DNA of 64,000 nucleotides, taken from Acidobacteriota bacterium (GTDB taxonomy: Bacteria > Acidobacteriota > Terriglobia > Terriglobales > Acidobacteriaceae). Both the position numbers and the translations under genes were made by a program. The DNA lies in the NCBI GenBank assembly GCA_021779935.1, contig JAJXZT010000011.1:98636-162635 (forward strand), in the 5' to 3' direction. This document shows positions 1-8,562 of the stretch, piece after piece. The notes beneath the pieces were generated by a model that was not told the DNA's origin, did not search any database, and worked only from the letters and a program-made list of their open reading frames with translations. Positions within the stretch are counted from its first letter, which is position 1. Each line of letters starts with the position of its first letter.

Positions 1-1880
1 GACTGCGGCACCGTTCCCAGCGGCGGAAAACGGAACGCTTCATTGCGATAGCGAATCGTCCCCGTCGTAAAGTCGATTGCAATTTCATCTCCCGGCAGCA
101 CCGTCTTGTCCTTCTCCGCCGCGAACATCTGCTTCATGCGCTTGATGAACTCCGGACACTCCACGCACAGGAAGCCGTTGTTAAACGCGTTGCGCAAGTA
201 GGTCTGCGAGAAGCTCCCGGCAATCACCAGCGGGATGCCCTTCGCCTTCAGCGCTGTCACCGCCTGCTCGCGGCTCGATCCCGTACCGAAGTTGAATCCG
301 CCAATCACCACGTCGCCAGCGCGCGTCTTCTCCGCAAACTGCGGATCGTAGTTTTCCATCACCACGCGCGCCATCATCTCCGGCGTCATGTCTTCGCGAT
401 AGGTGTAGTCCTTGCCGTAAATGCCATCCGTGTTCAGGTTGTCCTGCGGGCAGAAGACCATCCGTCCGCGCACTTCCGCCGGAAAACCTTCCAGTATCTC
501 CACTTTCTCCTGCTCCACTTCCGCTGCGCCCAGTTGCACGAACCTCGGCTTCAACTCCATCGCCTGCACGTCCACCGGCGACGTGATGTACCCGGCCACG
601 GCCGACGACGCCACCACCGCCGGCGACGCCAAGTAGCACTGCGCGTCGCGCGATCCCATGCGTCCCTTGAAGTTTCGGTTCGTCGCCGAAATGCCAACCT
701 CGCCGGCTTCCAGCAGTCCTGTGCCCAGCCCGATGCACGGCCCGCAACCCGGAGGCAGTGCCGTCGCACCCGCATCCAGCAGCGTCTTCCACGCGCCACT
801 CTCTTCTGCTCGCTGCTGCACTTCGGCCGAAGCCGCCGCCACGTAGAACTTCACGCCCTGCGCGACCTTCTTGTTCTCCAGAACGCCTGCCGCCGCTTCC
901 AGATCCTCCAACCGCGAGTTCACGCAGCTCACCAGGTATGCCTTCTGGATCGCCACTCGCTTCGGTCCGATCTCCGCCAGCGGCCTCATCACCTGCACCG
1001 TGTCCGGCCCGCTCACGTGCGGCGATACCTTTGCCAGATCAAGTTCGATCCGTCCCGCATACACCGCGTCTTCATCCGGCATCGCAGGCCGCTGCTCCAG
1101 TCGTCGCAGCCGGTCTTCCGCCAATCGCTTCTTGCCCTTGTCGTCCAGGGCTTCCTGCCGCTCGTGCAGATACTCGAATGTCGTTGCGTCGGCCGGGAAC
1201 CATCCCACCAGCGCGCCCCACTCCGTCGTCATGTTGGCAATCGAGAGCCGCTCGTCCATGCTGAGCGTGGCCACGCCCTCGCCCGCGAACTCCACCACCG
1301 CGTTCAACACTTCTTCGTGGTTATAGAGTCCGCACAGCGTAATGATCACGTCCTTGCCGGTCACGCCCTTGCGCAGCTTGCCCTTTAACACCACCTGTAC
1401 GGTTGGCGGAATCTGCCACCAGAACTCGCCCGTCGCCCAGATCGCCGCCGCGTCCGTGCGCACCACAGGCGTGCCCACCGCGCCCAGCGCGCCATACATG
1501 TTTGAATGCGAATCGCTTGCCACCACCAGCGAACCCGGCAGCACGTAACCGCGCTCCACCATCAACTGGTGTCCAATGCCCATGCCCGCCGGATGGAAGT
1601 CGATCTTTTGCTCTTTCGCGAAGGCCTCGATGTCGCGATACTTCTTCGCGTTCGCCTCGTCCTTGTTCTGGATGTCGTGGTCGAGGGCAAACACCGGCTG
1701 CCGCGGATCATGCACCTTTGCCAGCCCGAATTGCTTGAACTTCTTCAACACCGCCGAGGTGTTGTCGTGCGTCATCACGTGCGTCGGCCTGATCGACACG
1801 AAGTCTCCCGCCCGCAGCGGCCGCTTCGGCCCCTCGGCCATGTGTGCCTGCACAATTTTTTCGACTACCGTCTGCCCCAT
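1..1880 (-). CDS. Homoaconitase / aconitase-superfamily hydratase, fused large and small domains (3' end beyond window)
   Basis: The reading frame begins at the ATG on the minus strand at 1880 (MGQTVVEKIVQAHMAEG) and is still open at base 1, so about 626 residues are visible and the C-terminus is missing. It is an Fe-S hydro-lyase of the aconitase superfamily. The stretches GMGIGHQLMVERGY, VASDSHSNMYGALG, AIWATGEFWWQIPP and IANMTTEWGAL resemble fungal LYS4/LysF homoaconitases more than LeuC. Likely cluster cysteines are in VSCVNSR and PGCGPCIG. The swivel (LeuD-like) domain follows in the same chain, with GFNFGTGSSREQA. It is the last visible gene of a minus-strand unit after a small zinc-ribbon protein and an MmgE/PrpD protein. 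The substrate could be homocitrate, 2-methylcitrate or a related tricarboxylate. The family is clear from sequence; the substrate is not. Confidence 0.85.
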   Translation of the reverse strand, partial: MGQTVVEKIVQAHMAEGPKRPLRAGDFVSIRPTHVMTHDNTSAVLKKFKQFGLAKVHDPRQPVFALDHDIQNKDEANAKKYRDIEAFAKEQKIDFHPAGMGIGHQLMVERGYVLPGSLVVASDSHSNMYGALGAVGTPVVRTDAAAIWATGEFWWQIPPTVQVVLKGKLRKGVTGKDVIITLCGLYNHEEVLNAVVEFAGEGVATLSMDERLSIANMTTEWGALVGWFPADATTFEYLHERQEALDDKGKKRLAEDRLRRLEQRPAMPDEDAVYAGRIELDLAKVSPHVSGPDTVQVMRPLAEIGPKRVAIQKAYLVSCVNSRLEDLEAAAGVLENKKVAQGVKFYVAAASAEVQQRAEESGAWKTLLDAGATALPPGCGPCIGLGTGLLEAGEVGISATNRNFKGRMGSRDAQCYLASPAVVASSAVAGYITSPVDVQAMELKPRFVQLGAAEVEQEKVEILEGFPAEVRGRMVFCPQDNLNTDGIYGKDYTYREDMTPEMMARVVMENYDPQFAEKTRAGDVVIGGFNFGTGSSREQAVTALKAKGIPLVIAGSFSQTYLRNAFNNGFLCVECPEFIKRMKQMFAAEKDKTVLPGDEIAIDFTTGTIRYRNEAFRFPPLGTVPQ

Positions 1881-1884
1881 AAGC

Positions 1885-2049
1885 TCACGCCTCCGCTTCT
1901 TCCGCGTCGTCGTCGTCCAGATCGGCGCCGCACTCCGGACACCAATCGTTGCGTCCCAGTTCGTGTTCCATCTCCGCCTGGCACTCCAGACAATGACATA
2001 TCTCCACTTCCGACTTATGCCTTCCATACGACTTCAGTAAGGCCGTCAT
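1885..2049 (-). CDS. 54-residue acidic zinc-ribbon protein
   Basis: A short frame starts at ATG 2049 and stops 4 bases before the homoaconitase start, so the two are almost certainly translated together. The product has two CxxC pairs (C20-x2-C23 in CLEC and C37-x2-C40 in CPEC), a typical zinc-ribbon arrangement, and then a strongly acidic tail (DLDDDDAEEAEA). Size, two-knuckle layout and acidic tail recall the amino-group carrier LysW of alpha-aminoadipate lysine synthesis. However, the C-terminal EDWGE-type end, whose last Glu carries the substrate in LysW, is absent and the chain ends in Ala. It could be a metal-binding partner or regulator of the adjacent Fe-S enzyme. The function is unknown. 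Confidence 0.75.
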   Translation of the reverse strand: MTALLKSYGRHKSEVEICHCLECQAEMEHELGRNDWCPECGADLDDDDAEEAEA

Positions 2050-2093
2050 GGTTCACCTTCCTCGGATATGCTGTCCTTCGCGGATAGCGCGGG

Positions 2094-3479
2094 TTAGCCG
2101 CGCTTCCCTGTCTGCGCCATCAACTCCGTCACCGAACCCAGCTTCTCCAGGTTCCACACGGCGTCGATCAGCCGCTTCTGCTCTTCTTTCTTCAAAACTC
2201 CTTCCGCCAGTGCCGCAAACTTCTCTTCAATCTCGCGGTCGCTCAGCGGATTCCTCGGATCGCCCTTCGGGTAGTCAAGCTGCTTCGTGAACTCCCGCCC
2301 ATCGGTCGTCGTGATCTTCACAATCACCCGTTGCAGCGCCGGAAACACTTTTTCGATCTCCGCATCCGCCACTACCTCCACCTTGCGCAACTGCGCCCGA
2401 ATCAGCGGGTCTTCGATCTTCGCCATCGTGAACTGCGCCGGCGTCACCTGCCGCTCGGCGATTGCCGCCGCAATGCAATATGGCAGCGAGTGGTCCGCCG
2501 TCTCCTTCGTGTGCGGATCGTACTTGCTCGGATCGGCCAGGATGTCCGCCGCCCGCGCCAGCGACCGTATGTGCACTTTCGCAATCTGCTCCGGCTTCAG
2601 GTCGTTGCCTTTCACCAGGTCGAGCACCGCCGAAATTGGTGCGTGAGTCAGCGCCTCGGTCGGGAAGAACTTCATGCCGCACTGCGTAATCCGCCAGCTT
2701 TCGCCCAACCCATCGGTCAGCAGGTTCAGCTTCCACTCCGGCCCAAAGCAGTGCGCCAGTCCCTCCTTGCCGTCGATCACGTGTTCCGGCCCCGTGTATC
2801 CCTTCTCCGCCAGCAGCGCCGCCATCACGCCGCTTTCCGTTGCCATCGGGTCTACCGTGTTCTTCATCATCGTCAGCTTGCCGGCCGTCACCGCACCCAG
2901 CGTGCAGCGCGCGCTCGCTGAAATCCCGATCGCGTGTTGCATCTGCTCCCACGGCAGGTGAAGCATCCGTGCCGCCACAATCGGCGAGACAAAGGCCGTC
3001 AACGTTGCGTGGTGCCATCCGCGCTCGCGGATTCCCGGTACCGCCGCCTCACACATCCGGCACTCGAACTCATGCCCCAGCGCAATGCCCACGATCAACT
3101 CGCGTCCATCGCCCTTGGCCCGCTCCGCGCATGCCAGCGCCGCCGGGATAATGTCAGACGGATGCGACGGGTCCTGTTTCCAGTAGATGTCGTTGTAGTC
3201 CATGCAGCGGACCATCAGCGCGTTCGCCAGCGCGGCTGAAACCACATCCATCTTCTTGCCCGAGCCGATCACCGTCGCCGGGCCGCTCGCCGCGATCTCG
3301 TTCAGCACGCCCAGCGCAATCACCACGTCATGCTGCTGATAGCCGCCCAGCGCACATCCCAGCGAATCCAGAAGAAACCGCTTCGCCTGGTACACCGCAT
3401 CCTTCGACAGGTCCTCGAACCGCACACCCGCCGCCCATTTCGACATCACCGCTGTGATCGTCTCTTTCTTCTCCGCCAT
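2094..3479 (-). CDS. MmgE/PrpD family protein (2-methylcitrate dehydratase-like)
   Basis: 461 residues, the usual length for the MmgE/PrpD family, which includes 2-methylcitrate dehydratase (PrpD) and cis-aconitate decarboxylase. The N-terminal helical domain carries FLLDSLGCALGG and the substrate-region motif CMDYNDIYW followed by SHPSDIIPAALA. The central HATLTAFVSP and the C-terminal SLPYCIAAA segments fit the family. The start is the ATG at 3479, preceded by a G-rich stretch. It lies 44 bases upstream of the zinc-ribbon gene and in the same direction as the homoaconitase, so a dehydration/rehydration pair on one tricarboxylate (for example 2-methylcitrate to 2-methylisocitrate) is a reasonable inference. 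Specificity within this family cannot be read from sequence alone. Confidence 0.85.
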   Translation of the reverse strand: MAEKKETITAVMSKWAAGVRFEDLSKDAVYQAKRFLLDSLGCALGGYQQHDVVIALGVLNEIAASGPATVIGSGKKMDVVSAALANALMVRCMDYNDIYWKQDPSHPSDIIPAALACAERAKGDGRELIVGIALGHEFECRMCEAAVPGIRERGWHHATLTAFVSPIVAARMLHLPWEQMQHAIGISASARCTLGAVTAGKLTMMKNTVDPMATESGVMAALLAEKGYTGPEHVIDGKEGLAHCFGPEWKLNLLTDGLGESWRITQCGMKFFPTEALTHAPISAVLDLVKGNDLKPEQIAKVHIRSLARAADILADPSKYDPHTKETADHSLPYCIAAAIAERQVTPAQFTMAKIEDPLIRAQLRKVEVVADAEIEKVFPALQRVIVKITTTDGREFTKQLDYPKGDPRNPLSDREIEEKFAALAEGVLKKEEQKRLIDAVWNLEKLGSVTELMAQTGKRG

Positions 3480-3502
3480 ATCCCCTACCTTTGCTTATGT
3501 AG

Positions 3503-3680
3503 CCCCAGCCGCCCTCGGCTGGGGGACTTTCTTTTCGGGTGCCTATTCTGAGTTGGGTGCCCACGTTCGCGCCCGTTTTTGGGCGATAACGTGGGACTCA
3601 TGTTTTTTGTGACTCGTGACTGGCGACTTGCGACTTTTCCGTGCCCTACCCTTGTCGCGCAGCGACAGGGTGGGGTATTT
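3503..3680. repeat. Cluster of three intergenic inverted repeats
   Basis: The 205-base gap between the MmgE/PrpD and HD-like genes holds three separate palindromes. At 3503-3524 is a perfect 9-bp stem (CCCCAGCCG) with a CCCT loop. At 3560-3595 is a 15-bp stem with two mismatches around a GTTTTT loop. At 3644-3675 is a long stem built on CCCTACCCT...AGGGTGGGG. Between the last two is a direct-repeat run of the type gactcgtgactggcgactt. Similar pieces recur near 23255, 47214, 60161 and 63240, so this looks like a dispersed intergenic repeat family rather than single-gene terminators. Confidence 0.7.
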
Positions 3681-3684
3681 CTCC

Positions 3685-4263
3685 TTACCTCAAGTTCTTC
3701 TTGTCCTTGAATGGCAGGAACGCCATGAAGTCCGCGTGATGCACAATAAAGGCTTCCGTCGTGCGTTTCACCAGGTCGCCCTCGGCCGCGTGCGTCGCCA
3801 CGATGTGGCACACCGCATCCGGCAGCCCGCACTCCATTGCCAGCGCCACGCCCGTAAACGGATGCCGCAGCATCTCTCCGCGCTCGCTCTGCACTGTCTT
3901 GCCGTCGCGCTTCTCGTACTCCAGCAACTTGCCGACGTCGGCCAGAATCGCACCCGCAATCACCGTGTCCATGTCGATCTTCAGCGCCGTGCCCATGAAC
4001 TCCTGCATCGCACGCGCCGCGTCGCGCGCAATGTGCACCACGCACCGCTTGTGCTCCATGAACGTCGTCGGACAGTTCGCCACCAGCAGCGTGAACGGAA
4101 TCTTTGTCAGGTCATCCGGCGTCAGAGGACTCAACTCGAACGCCCGCTCCCAGCACCGCGTCACCTTTTCCCGCAGCGCCATATCGCCAATCCACTCCAG
4201 CTCAGGCCACAGGTGTTGCACTTCCGCGCGTAGTTTTTCTTTATTCAAAGGAATTGCCGGCAT
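3685..4263 (-). CDS. HD-domain-like protein with an altered HD doublet
   Basis: About 192 residues from the ATG at 4263, which is preceded by GGAGAGAAG; an in-frame GTG at 4296 is a longer alternative. The helical pattern and the motifs HKRCVVHIARDAA, AGAILADVGKLLEYE, HPFTGVALA and VATHAAEGD match HD phosphohydrolases. The His-Asp doublet is written Ala-Asp (ADVGK instead of HDVGK), while HHADF further on keeps a later metal-binding type position. It is the first gene of the minus-strand unit that continues with MmgE/PrpD, the zinc-ribbon protein and homoaconitase, though a repeat-rich 205-base gap intervenes. A consensus CRP-like operator sits about 140 bases upstream. Catalytic activity is uncertain because of the missing His. 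Confidence 0.7.
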   Translation of the reverse strand: MPAIPLNKEKLRAEVQHLWPELEWIGDMALREKVTRCWERAFELSPLTPDDLTKIPFTLLVANCPTTFMEHKRCVVHIARDAARAMQEFMGTALKIDMDTVIAGAILADVGKLLEYEKRDGKTVQSERGEMLRHPFTGVALAMECGLPDAVCHIVATHAAEGDLVKRTTEAFIVHHADFMAFLPFKDKKNLR

Positions 4264-4403
4264 GCAGAATTCTTCTCTCCGGTGAACGACTGCCACCGTT
4301 GCCGTTGCACAGCGATTTCGCCAAACCGGCAGACTTCGTCCCCGGGGCCCCGGTCTGGCCCTTCAGTGACTTTCTATTGGAGCAAACCGCCGGGAGGTAA
4401 GGT

Positions 4404-4419
4404 TGTGATGGCGGTCACA
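4404..4419. promoter_or_regulatory. CRP/FNR-type operator TGTGA-N6-TCACA
   Basis: TGTGATGGCGGTCACA is a perfect TGTGA-N6-TCACA palindrome. It lies in the 326-base gap between the HD-like gene (start 4263) and the end of the acyltransferase fusion gene (4590), so it most likely controls the minus-strand HD/PrpD/homoaconitase unit. The rest of the gap shows an AT-richer stretch near 4430-4510 and no convincing gene. Confidence 0.6.
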
Positions 4420-4589
4420 TAAGGCTGGAATTATCTCTTTCCCTATACACCCAAAAAACGCAGCTTTTGTGGACTATGCATCGAATTTATCGACTTTATT
4501 CACAATATTCACCGCAACGACGCATCACCCCCGCATCTCCTGTTCTTCCCTTTCGAAAATCCGGCAATTCGGCAATCCGAAAAGCCCCC

Positions 4590-7130
4590 TCATTCGTATT
4601 TCGTACTTCTTACTTCGTCCTTGATCCCCATCTCCCTCACCCTCCGCTCCAGGTCCTTGGCGATCGAGTTCGGATTCTCACCCTGCGCGTACGTCACAGG
4701 CTTTCCCACGCGCACGGTGATTTTGTTCGGCGCCACCAGCAGTTGTTTTTTTTGTGCCGCCTCCCAAAGTCCATCAATGCGCATCGGAACCACCGGCAGG
4801 TTCAACCTGTTTGTCAGCATTCCAATCCCCGCCTGGAACGCCAACAACTTTCCGTTCTCCGTCCTGCGTCCCTCCGGGAATACGACCACGCTGTATCCGC
4901 GATCCGTGCTCTCTCCCGCAAACGCAAACGCCTTCAGGAACCCCGACCGTTGCGGCAGTGGAAAGACATTAAACAGCGCCGTGATCAACCAGTAGTCCAG
5001 TTGGTCCAGCCGTGCTCGCCACCACGGCGTCCCCTTCGGCGGATTCCGCATCAATCCCAACATCTCGCCCTGCATCGCCGGTGCCAACTTCCAGCGCAGT
5101 CGCCACGGCAGCGCTGCCATTACGAATCCTATGTCGATATACGTCACGTGGTTGCACGCCACCAGAACCGGCCCTTTCAGGTCGCGCAGATTTTCGCGCC
5201 CGATCACCTTCGGCTTCGCCATCAGCATCGTCGCCGGCCACGTCACCGTCGTATAGATCGCCGGACGAATCCACGTCGCCGGCCACCGCTGCGCCCATTG
5301 CGGATACCTGTGGCTCCCGTCCGACGCGCCTGCTTCGTGCACCATCCGTTGCAGGTCCGCCACCGTCGCCGCGTCTGTAAACTTCGCCTCGCTCAGATCG
5401 ACCTGGTACCGGTCCTCCAATGCCGACAGCAACTCCACGCGATCAATTGAACTGAGATTCAGGTCTTCTTCCAGCCGCGCCTCGTTGCCGGCCACTGCCG
5501 CCGCCCGCGACGTCATCCTCGCGATCAACTCGCCGATTCCGCCCGTCGCCACGCCGCCGTGCTCATGCTCCCGGGCCCATTGCTCAATCAGCGCCGTCTT
5601 CGGTTTCTGTGTCGGAGTCCTCGGAAAGTCCTCTTCCGGCCACGTCAGCCAGCGCCGTATCTGCTGAAACTCAGCCAGGCTCTCGTTTGCCTTCCGCACC
5701 GCCTCTTCCGCCGATCCATCTTCCATCAGCAGCACCGCACACGGCTCCGCGTTTCCGCCCACCGGAATCGCCACCACCACGCAGTCTTTTACGCCCGGTT
5801 GATGCCGCAGCGCCGCCTCCAGGTCCGCCGGATACACATTCATCCCCGACGGCAGCACGATCACGCTCTTTTTCCGGCCCTTGAAGTACAGGTTCCCTTT
5901 TGCGTCCAACTCGCCCAGGTCGCCGGTGTGGAACCATCCCTCCTCGCCGGAGACTTCCTTCAGCTCGCTTCCCTGCCAATATCGTGACGCGATATTTTCT
6001 CCGCGCACCAGGATTTCCCCATCCTCCGCCAGCTTCATCTCGCGACCGGGCAGCACCTTGCCGATCGAGCGCTTCTCCTTCTTGAACGGATGGTTCACCG
6101 AAATCAGCGATGTCGTCTCTGTCAGCCCATATCCCTGGATCACGGCGAATGCCAGCCGTCCCCAAAAGCGTTCTGTCTCTTCGTCCAGCGCCGCACCGCC
6201 CGAGATGAATGCCCAGAACTTCCACCCGAACTTGTTGTGGATCTTCCGGAACTTCCACCACCGGCGCGCAAAGTGCGTACCCTCGGTCGCCACAAACTTC
6301 CTCCGGAAGCGTTCCAGTTCGCCCGCCTGTTCCAGGTCGCGCTCCACCTTCTGTTTCAGCGACTCCAGCATCCGCGGCACTGCGACGCACACGCTCACCC
6401 GCTCGCGCCGGATCGTCTCCATCACCTCCGTCGGGTTCAGCGACTCATGGAAGACCACCGTCGCGCCCATCGCTTGCGGCACATAGAGCCCCAGGAACTG
6501 CCCAAATACGTGGCTCAGCGGCAGCAGATCGAGAAACCGCAGCGGATGCACATACTTCTCGTACTTCAGATATTTCGCAATCTCGCGCTCCAACGGCTCC
6601 AGGTTCGCCAGCACATTGCCGTGCGTAATCACCACACCCTTTGGATCGGCCGTCGTCCCCGAAGTAAAGATGATCTGCAATATGTCGTCGCGCGATACAG
6701 TTGCCGCGACATACTCCGCTGGATGATTTGCCAGCCCTTCCGCCAACTCCTCCAGCACCATCACCGCGACACCCGGCAATCGTCCGGCCAACTCACGCGA
6801 ACACACTGCCAGCTTCGCGCTCACCTGTTGCGCCACTTTCGCCGCAAACTCCGGCGCCGACGCGCGATCCATCGGCACGGCCACCGCTCCGCGCAGCGCA
6901 CAGCCATAGAAAGCCGCCACCCACTCCGCGCAGTTCTCGCCCCACAGCATCACCCGCTCGCCGTGTTGAACGCCGCGTCGCTCCAGTTCGCGCGCAAACC
7001 GCCGCGCCGTCGACGCCACTTCCGCGTAGCTCCAGCGGACACTCCTGTACCCGCGCCGGAAGACGTACGCGCACTCCTGCCCGCGCCGCTCAAAGCTTTC
7101 CACAAGTTCCGCTACGGATGTTCGTGCCAT
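4590..7130 (-). CDS. Trifunctional fusion: acyl-AMP ligase, acyl carrier domain and PlsC-type acyltransferase
   Basis: An 846-residue protein with three domains in line. Residues 1-520 are an AMP-binding (ANL) enzyme with the P-loop TSGTTADPKG at 156-165, YGLTE at 334-338 and HTGDLGEL near 401. Residues 530-600 look like a phosphopantetheine carrier domain (DLNLSSIDRVELL, likely attachment Ser561). Residues 640-825 are a PlsC/LPLAT acyltransferase with HxxxxD at 661-666 (NHVTYID) and FPEGRRT at 751. The simplest reading is that a fatty acid is activated, held on the internal carrier and passed to a lysophospholipid or glycerol-phosphate acceptor at the membrane. E. coli Aas joins an acyltransferase and a synthetase in the opposite order and lacks the carrier. 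The start is ATG 7130. Domains are clear; the reaction order is inferred. Confidence 0.88.
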   Translation of the reverse strand: MARTSVAELVESFERRGQECAYVFRRGYRSVRWSYAEVASTARRFARELERRGVQHGERVMLWGENCAEWVAAFYGCALRGAVAVPMDRASAPEFAAKVAQQVSAKLAVCSRELAGRLPGVAVMVLEELAEGLANHPAEYVAATVSRDDILQIIFTSGTTADPKGVVITHGNVLANLEPLEREIAKYLKYEKYVHPLRFLDLLPLSHVFGQFLGLYVPQAMGATVVFHESLNPTEVMETIRRERVSVCVAVPRMLESLKQKVERDLEQAGELERFRRKFVATEGTHFARRWWKFRKIHNKFGWKFWAFISGGAALDEETERFWGRLAFAVIQGYGLTETTSLISVNHPFKKEKRSIGKVLPGREMKLAEDGEILVRGENIASRYWQGSELKEVSGEEGWFHTGDLGELDAKGNLYFKGRKKSVIVLPSGMNVYPADLEAALRHQPGVKDCVVVAIPVGGNAEPCAVLLMEDGSAEEAVRKANESLAEFQQIRRWLTWPEEDFPRTPTQKPKTALIEQWAREHEHGGVATGGIGELIARMTSRAAAVAGNEARLEEDLNLSSIDRVELLSALEDRYQVDLSEAKFTDAATVADLQRMVHEAGASDGSHRYPQWAQRWPATWIRPAIYTTVTWPATMLMAKPKVIGRENLRDLKGPVLVACNHVTYIDIGFVMAALPWRLRWKLAPAMQGEMLGLMRNPPKGTPWWRARLDQLDYWLITALFNVFPLPQRSGFLKAFAFAGESTDRGYSVVVFPEGRRTENGKLLAFQAGIGMLTNRLNLPVVPMRIDGLWEAAQKKQLLVAPNKITVRVGKPVTYAQGENPNSIAKDLERRVREMGIKDEVRSTKYE

Positions 7131-7373
7131 GGTGATGTCAAAAAAAGGAACCGCTTGCCAAGCAGTCTACACCGGACGCGCGGGTTTCTTCTTTATCGGG
7201 AGCCGATGCTTGGCCATTCGTCGCGTTCGGACTATACCCAGTCATGGCACCGGTGTTTTCGGGCTTGTTCTGTTTCTAGAAATGATGCCCTTAGTTTGCT
7301 CGCAGTTCGGCAGGATTGTAGTAACGTGACTGTCCGGAATCGCACCGTCAGGTTTCGCGATCGGAAGGACTGC

Positions 7374-8558
7374 ATGACGGGTATATCCAACTCGCGCAGC
7401 GTAATCGCCGTAGCGATCGCTTTGCTCTTCGCGCACATTGCTCACGCCCAGCTCACCGACGCCCAGATCAAGCAGCAGCTTCTGGCGCAGCCTCCGCAGG
7501 CGATCGTCAATCTGGCGCAGAAGATCGCTTCGCCAGACGAGCCGGAAACTGTCGATGCACAATACGTCCGCGCCGACTTCGACCGGTCCGGCAAGTTTCA
7601 GTACATCGTCGCCTATTACTTCTCGACAACCAGCAATGCGGGATTTTTGCGTGTCTTTAAGGAACAAGGCACAAATCTCGTGCTGGCGGGAGATGAAGAT
7701 GATCCCAACCGGCAAGTAGGAGGTTTTAATTCAAGCACGCAGCTCCACTTAGTCGATGTTAATGGAGATGGGGTACCGGAGATTGAAGTGACGTCTTGGA
7801 CCGCCGACGGGCAACAGGAACTCATCAGCCTGTTTTCCTGGACTGGGTCCGATCTTCACAACATGCTGCCCGGCATCATGGATATAGGCAACCTCGAAGA
7901 CCTCGATAACGACGGCATTATGGAACTCGTCAGGCCCAGCGACAGCGGCTCCGGCTACGATATCTACACGCTCTCCGGCGACGACTACACCCTCTGGAAG
8001 ACCGTACCCGAAGATCCCAGTGGTCTTACCGCCCCGGACGGCACGATTATAGACGCCTACGCCGACTGTAGTGTGGCCCAGCCCGCACGTTTCCCGGCAG
8101 CCGCTGTCCGCGCCGCATATCTCGGACGGGCGCCGCATTCCCACGACTACGTCCGTCTCTGGTTCGGCCACTTCCACCAGATCAGTGGCAACATTCTTGA
8201 TATCCGGCAGGTGGACACCACCACGATCTTTGTCGGCACTCATCTGGTTCCCGCCCACATCGACATTACCTACCCGAGACAGGAAGACAGGGACCGCGAC
8301 AAGGACTCATGGGACTCAAAATGCAGAGACGGCAAATCGCCCATGCTGCTGCTTGAGTTCCCGCGCAGCGAGTTCCTGAAGGAATTGCAGTTGATCACCC
8401 TGGATCACCCGCTTAAGGCCGGCGACGAAGTAACCGTATCGCTCTCTGGCCATATGAAGAACGGAGGCCCTGCGATCAACGGCGCGGTCGGTGTCAAGAT
8501 CACCGGCGACCGCGACGATCGTGACAAAGATCATGGAGAGAAGCAACGCAAGCACTGA
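7374..8558 (+). CDS. Exported protein with Asp-rich FG-GAP/EF-like loops, paralogue 1
   Basis: 394 residues from ATG 7374, preceded by GGAAGGA. An N-terminal signal peptide ends near AHIAHAQ. The body contains DVNGDGVPEIEV and DLDNDGIMEL, loops of the DxNxDG type seen in FG-GAP/VCBS and other calcium-binding repeats, separated by conserved segments such as FSWTGS and SGSGYDIY. The extreme C-terminus is highly charged (GDRDDRDKDHGEKQRKH). It is followed after 4 bases by a close tandem paralogue that is frameshifted. It is probably a secreted or surface protein that binds divalent cations. No enzyme motif was recognised and the family is unknown to me. Confidence 0.85.
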   Translation: MTGISNSRSVIAVAIALLFAHIAHAQLTDAQIKQQLLAQPPQAIVNLAQKIASPDEPETVDAQYVRADFDRSGKFQYIVAYYFSTTSNAGFLRVFKEQGTNLVLAGDEDDPNRQVGGFNSSTQLHLVDVNGDGVPEIEVTSWTADGQQELISLFSWTGSDLHNMLPGIMDIGNLEDLDNDGIMELVRPSDSGSGYDIYTLSGDDYTLWKTVPEDPSGLTAPDGTIIDAYADCSVAQPARFPAAAVRAAYLGRAPHSHDYVRLWFGHFHQISGNILDIRQVDTTTIFVGTHLVPAHIDITYPRQEDRDRDKDSWDSKCRDGKSPMLLLEFPRSEFLKELQLITLDHPLKAGDEVTVSLSGHMKNGGPAINGAVGVKITGDRDDRDKDHGEKQRKH

Positions 8559-8562
8559 ATTG

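Noticed and set aside
1885..2049. Calling the small zinc-ribbon protein LysW
   Set aside because: The C-terminal EDWGE-like carrier end is missing and the zinc-knuckle spacing is shorter; only a loose resemblance remains.
6090..7373. Apparent long N-terminal extension of the Asp-rich exported protein
   Set aside because: The extension is antisense to the trifunctional lipid gene; a signal peptide with a good ribosome-binding site begins at 7374.
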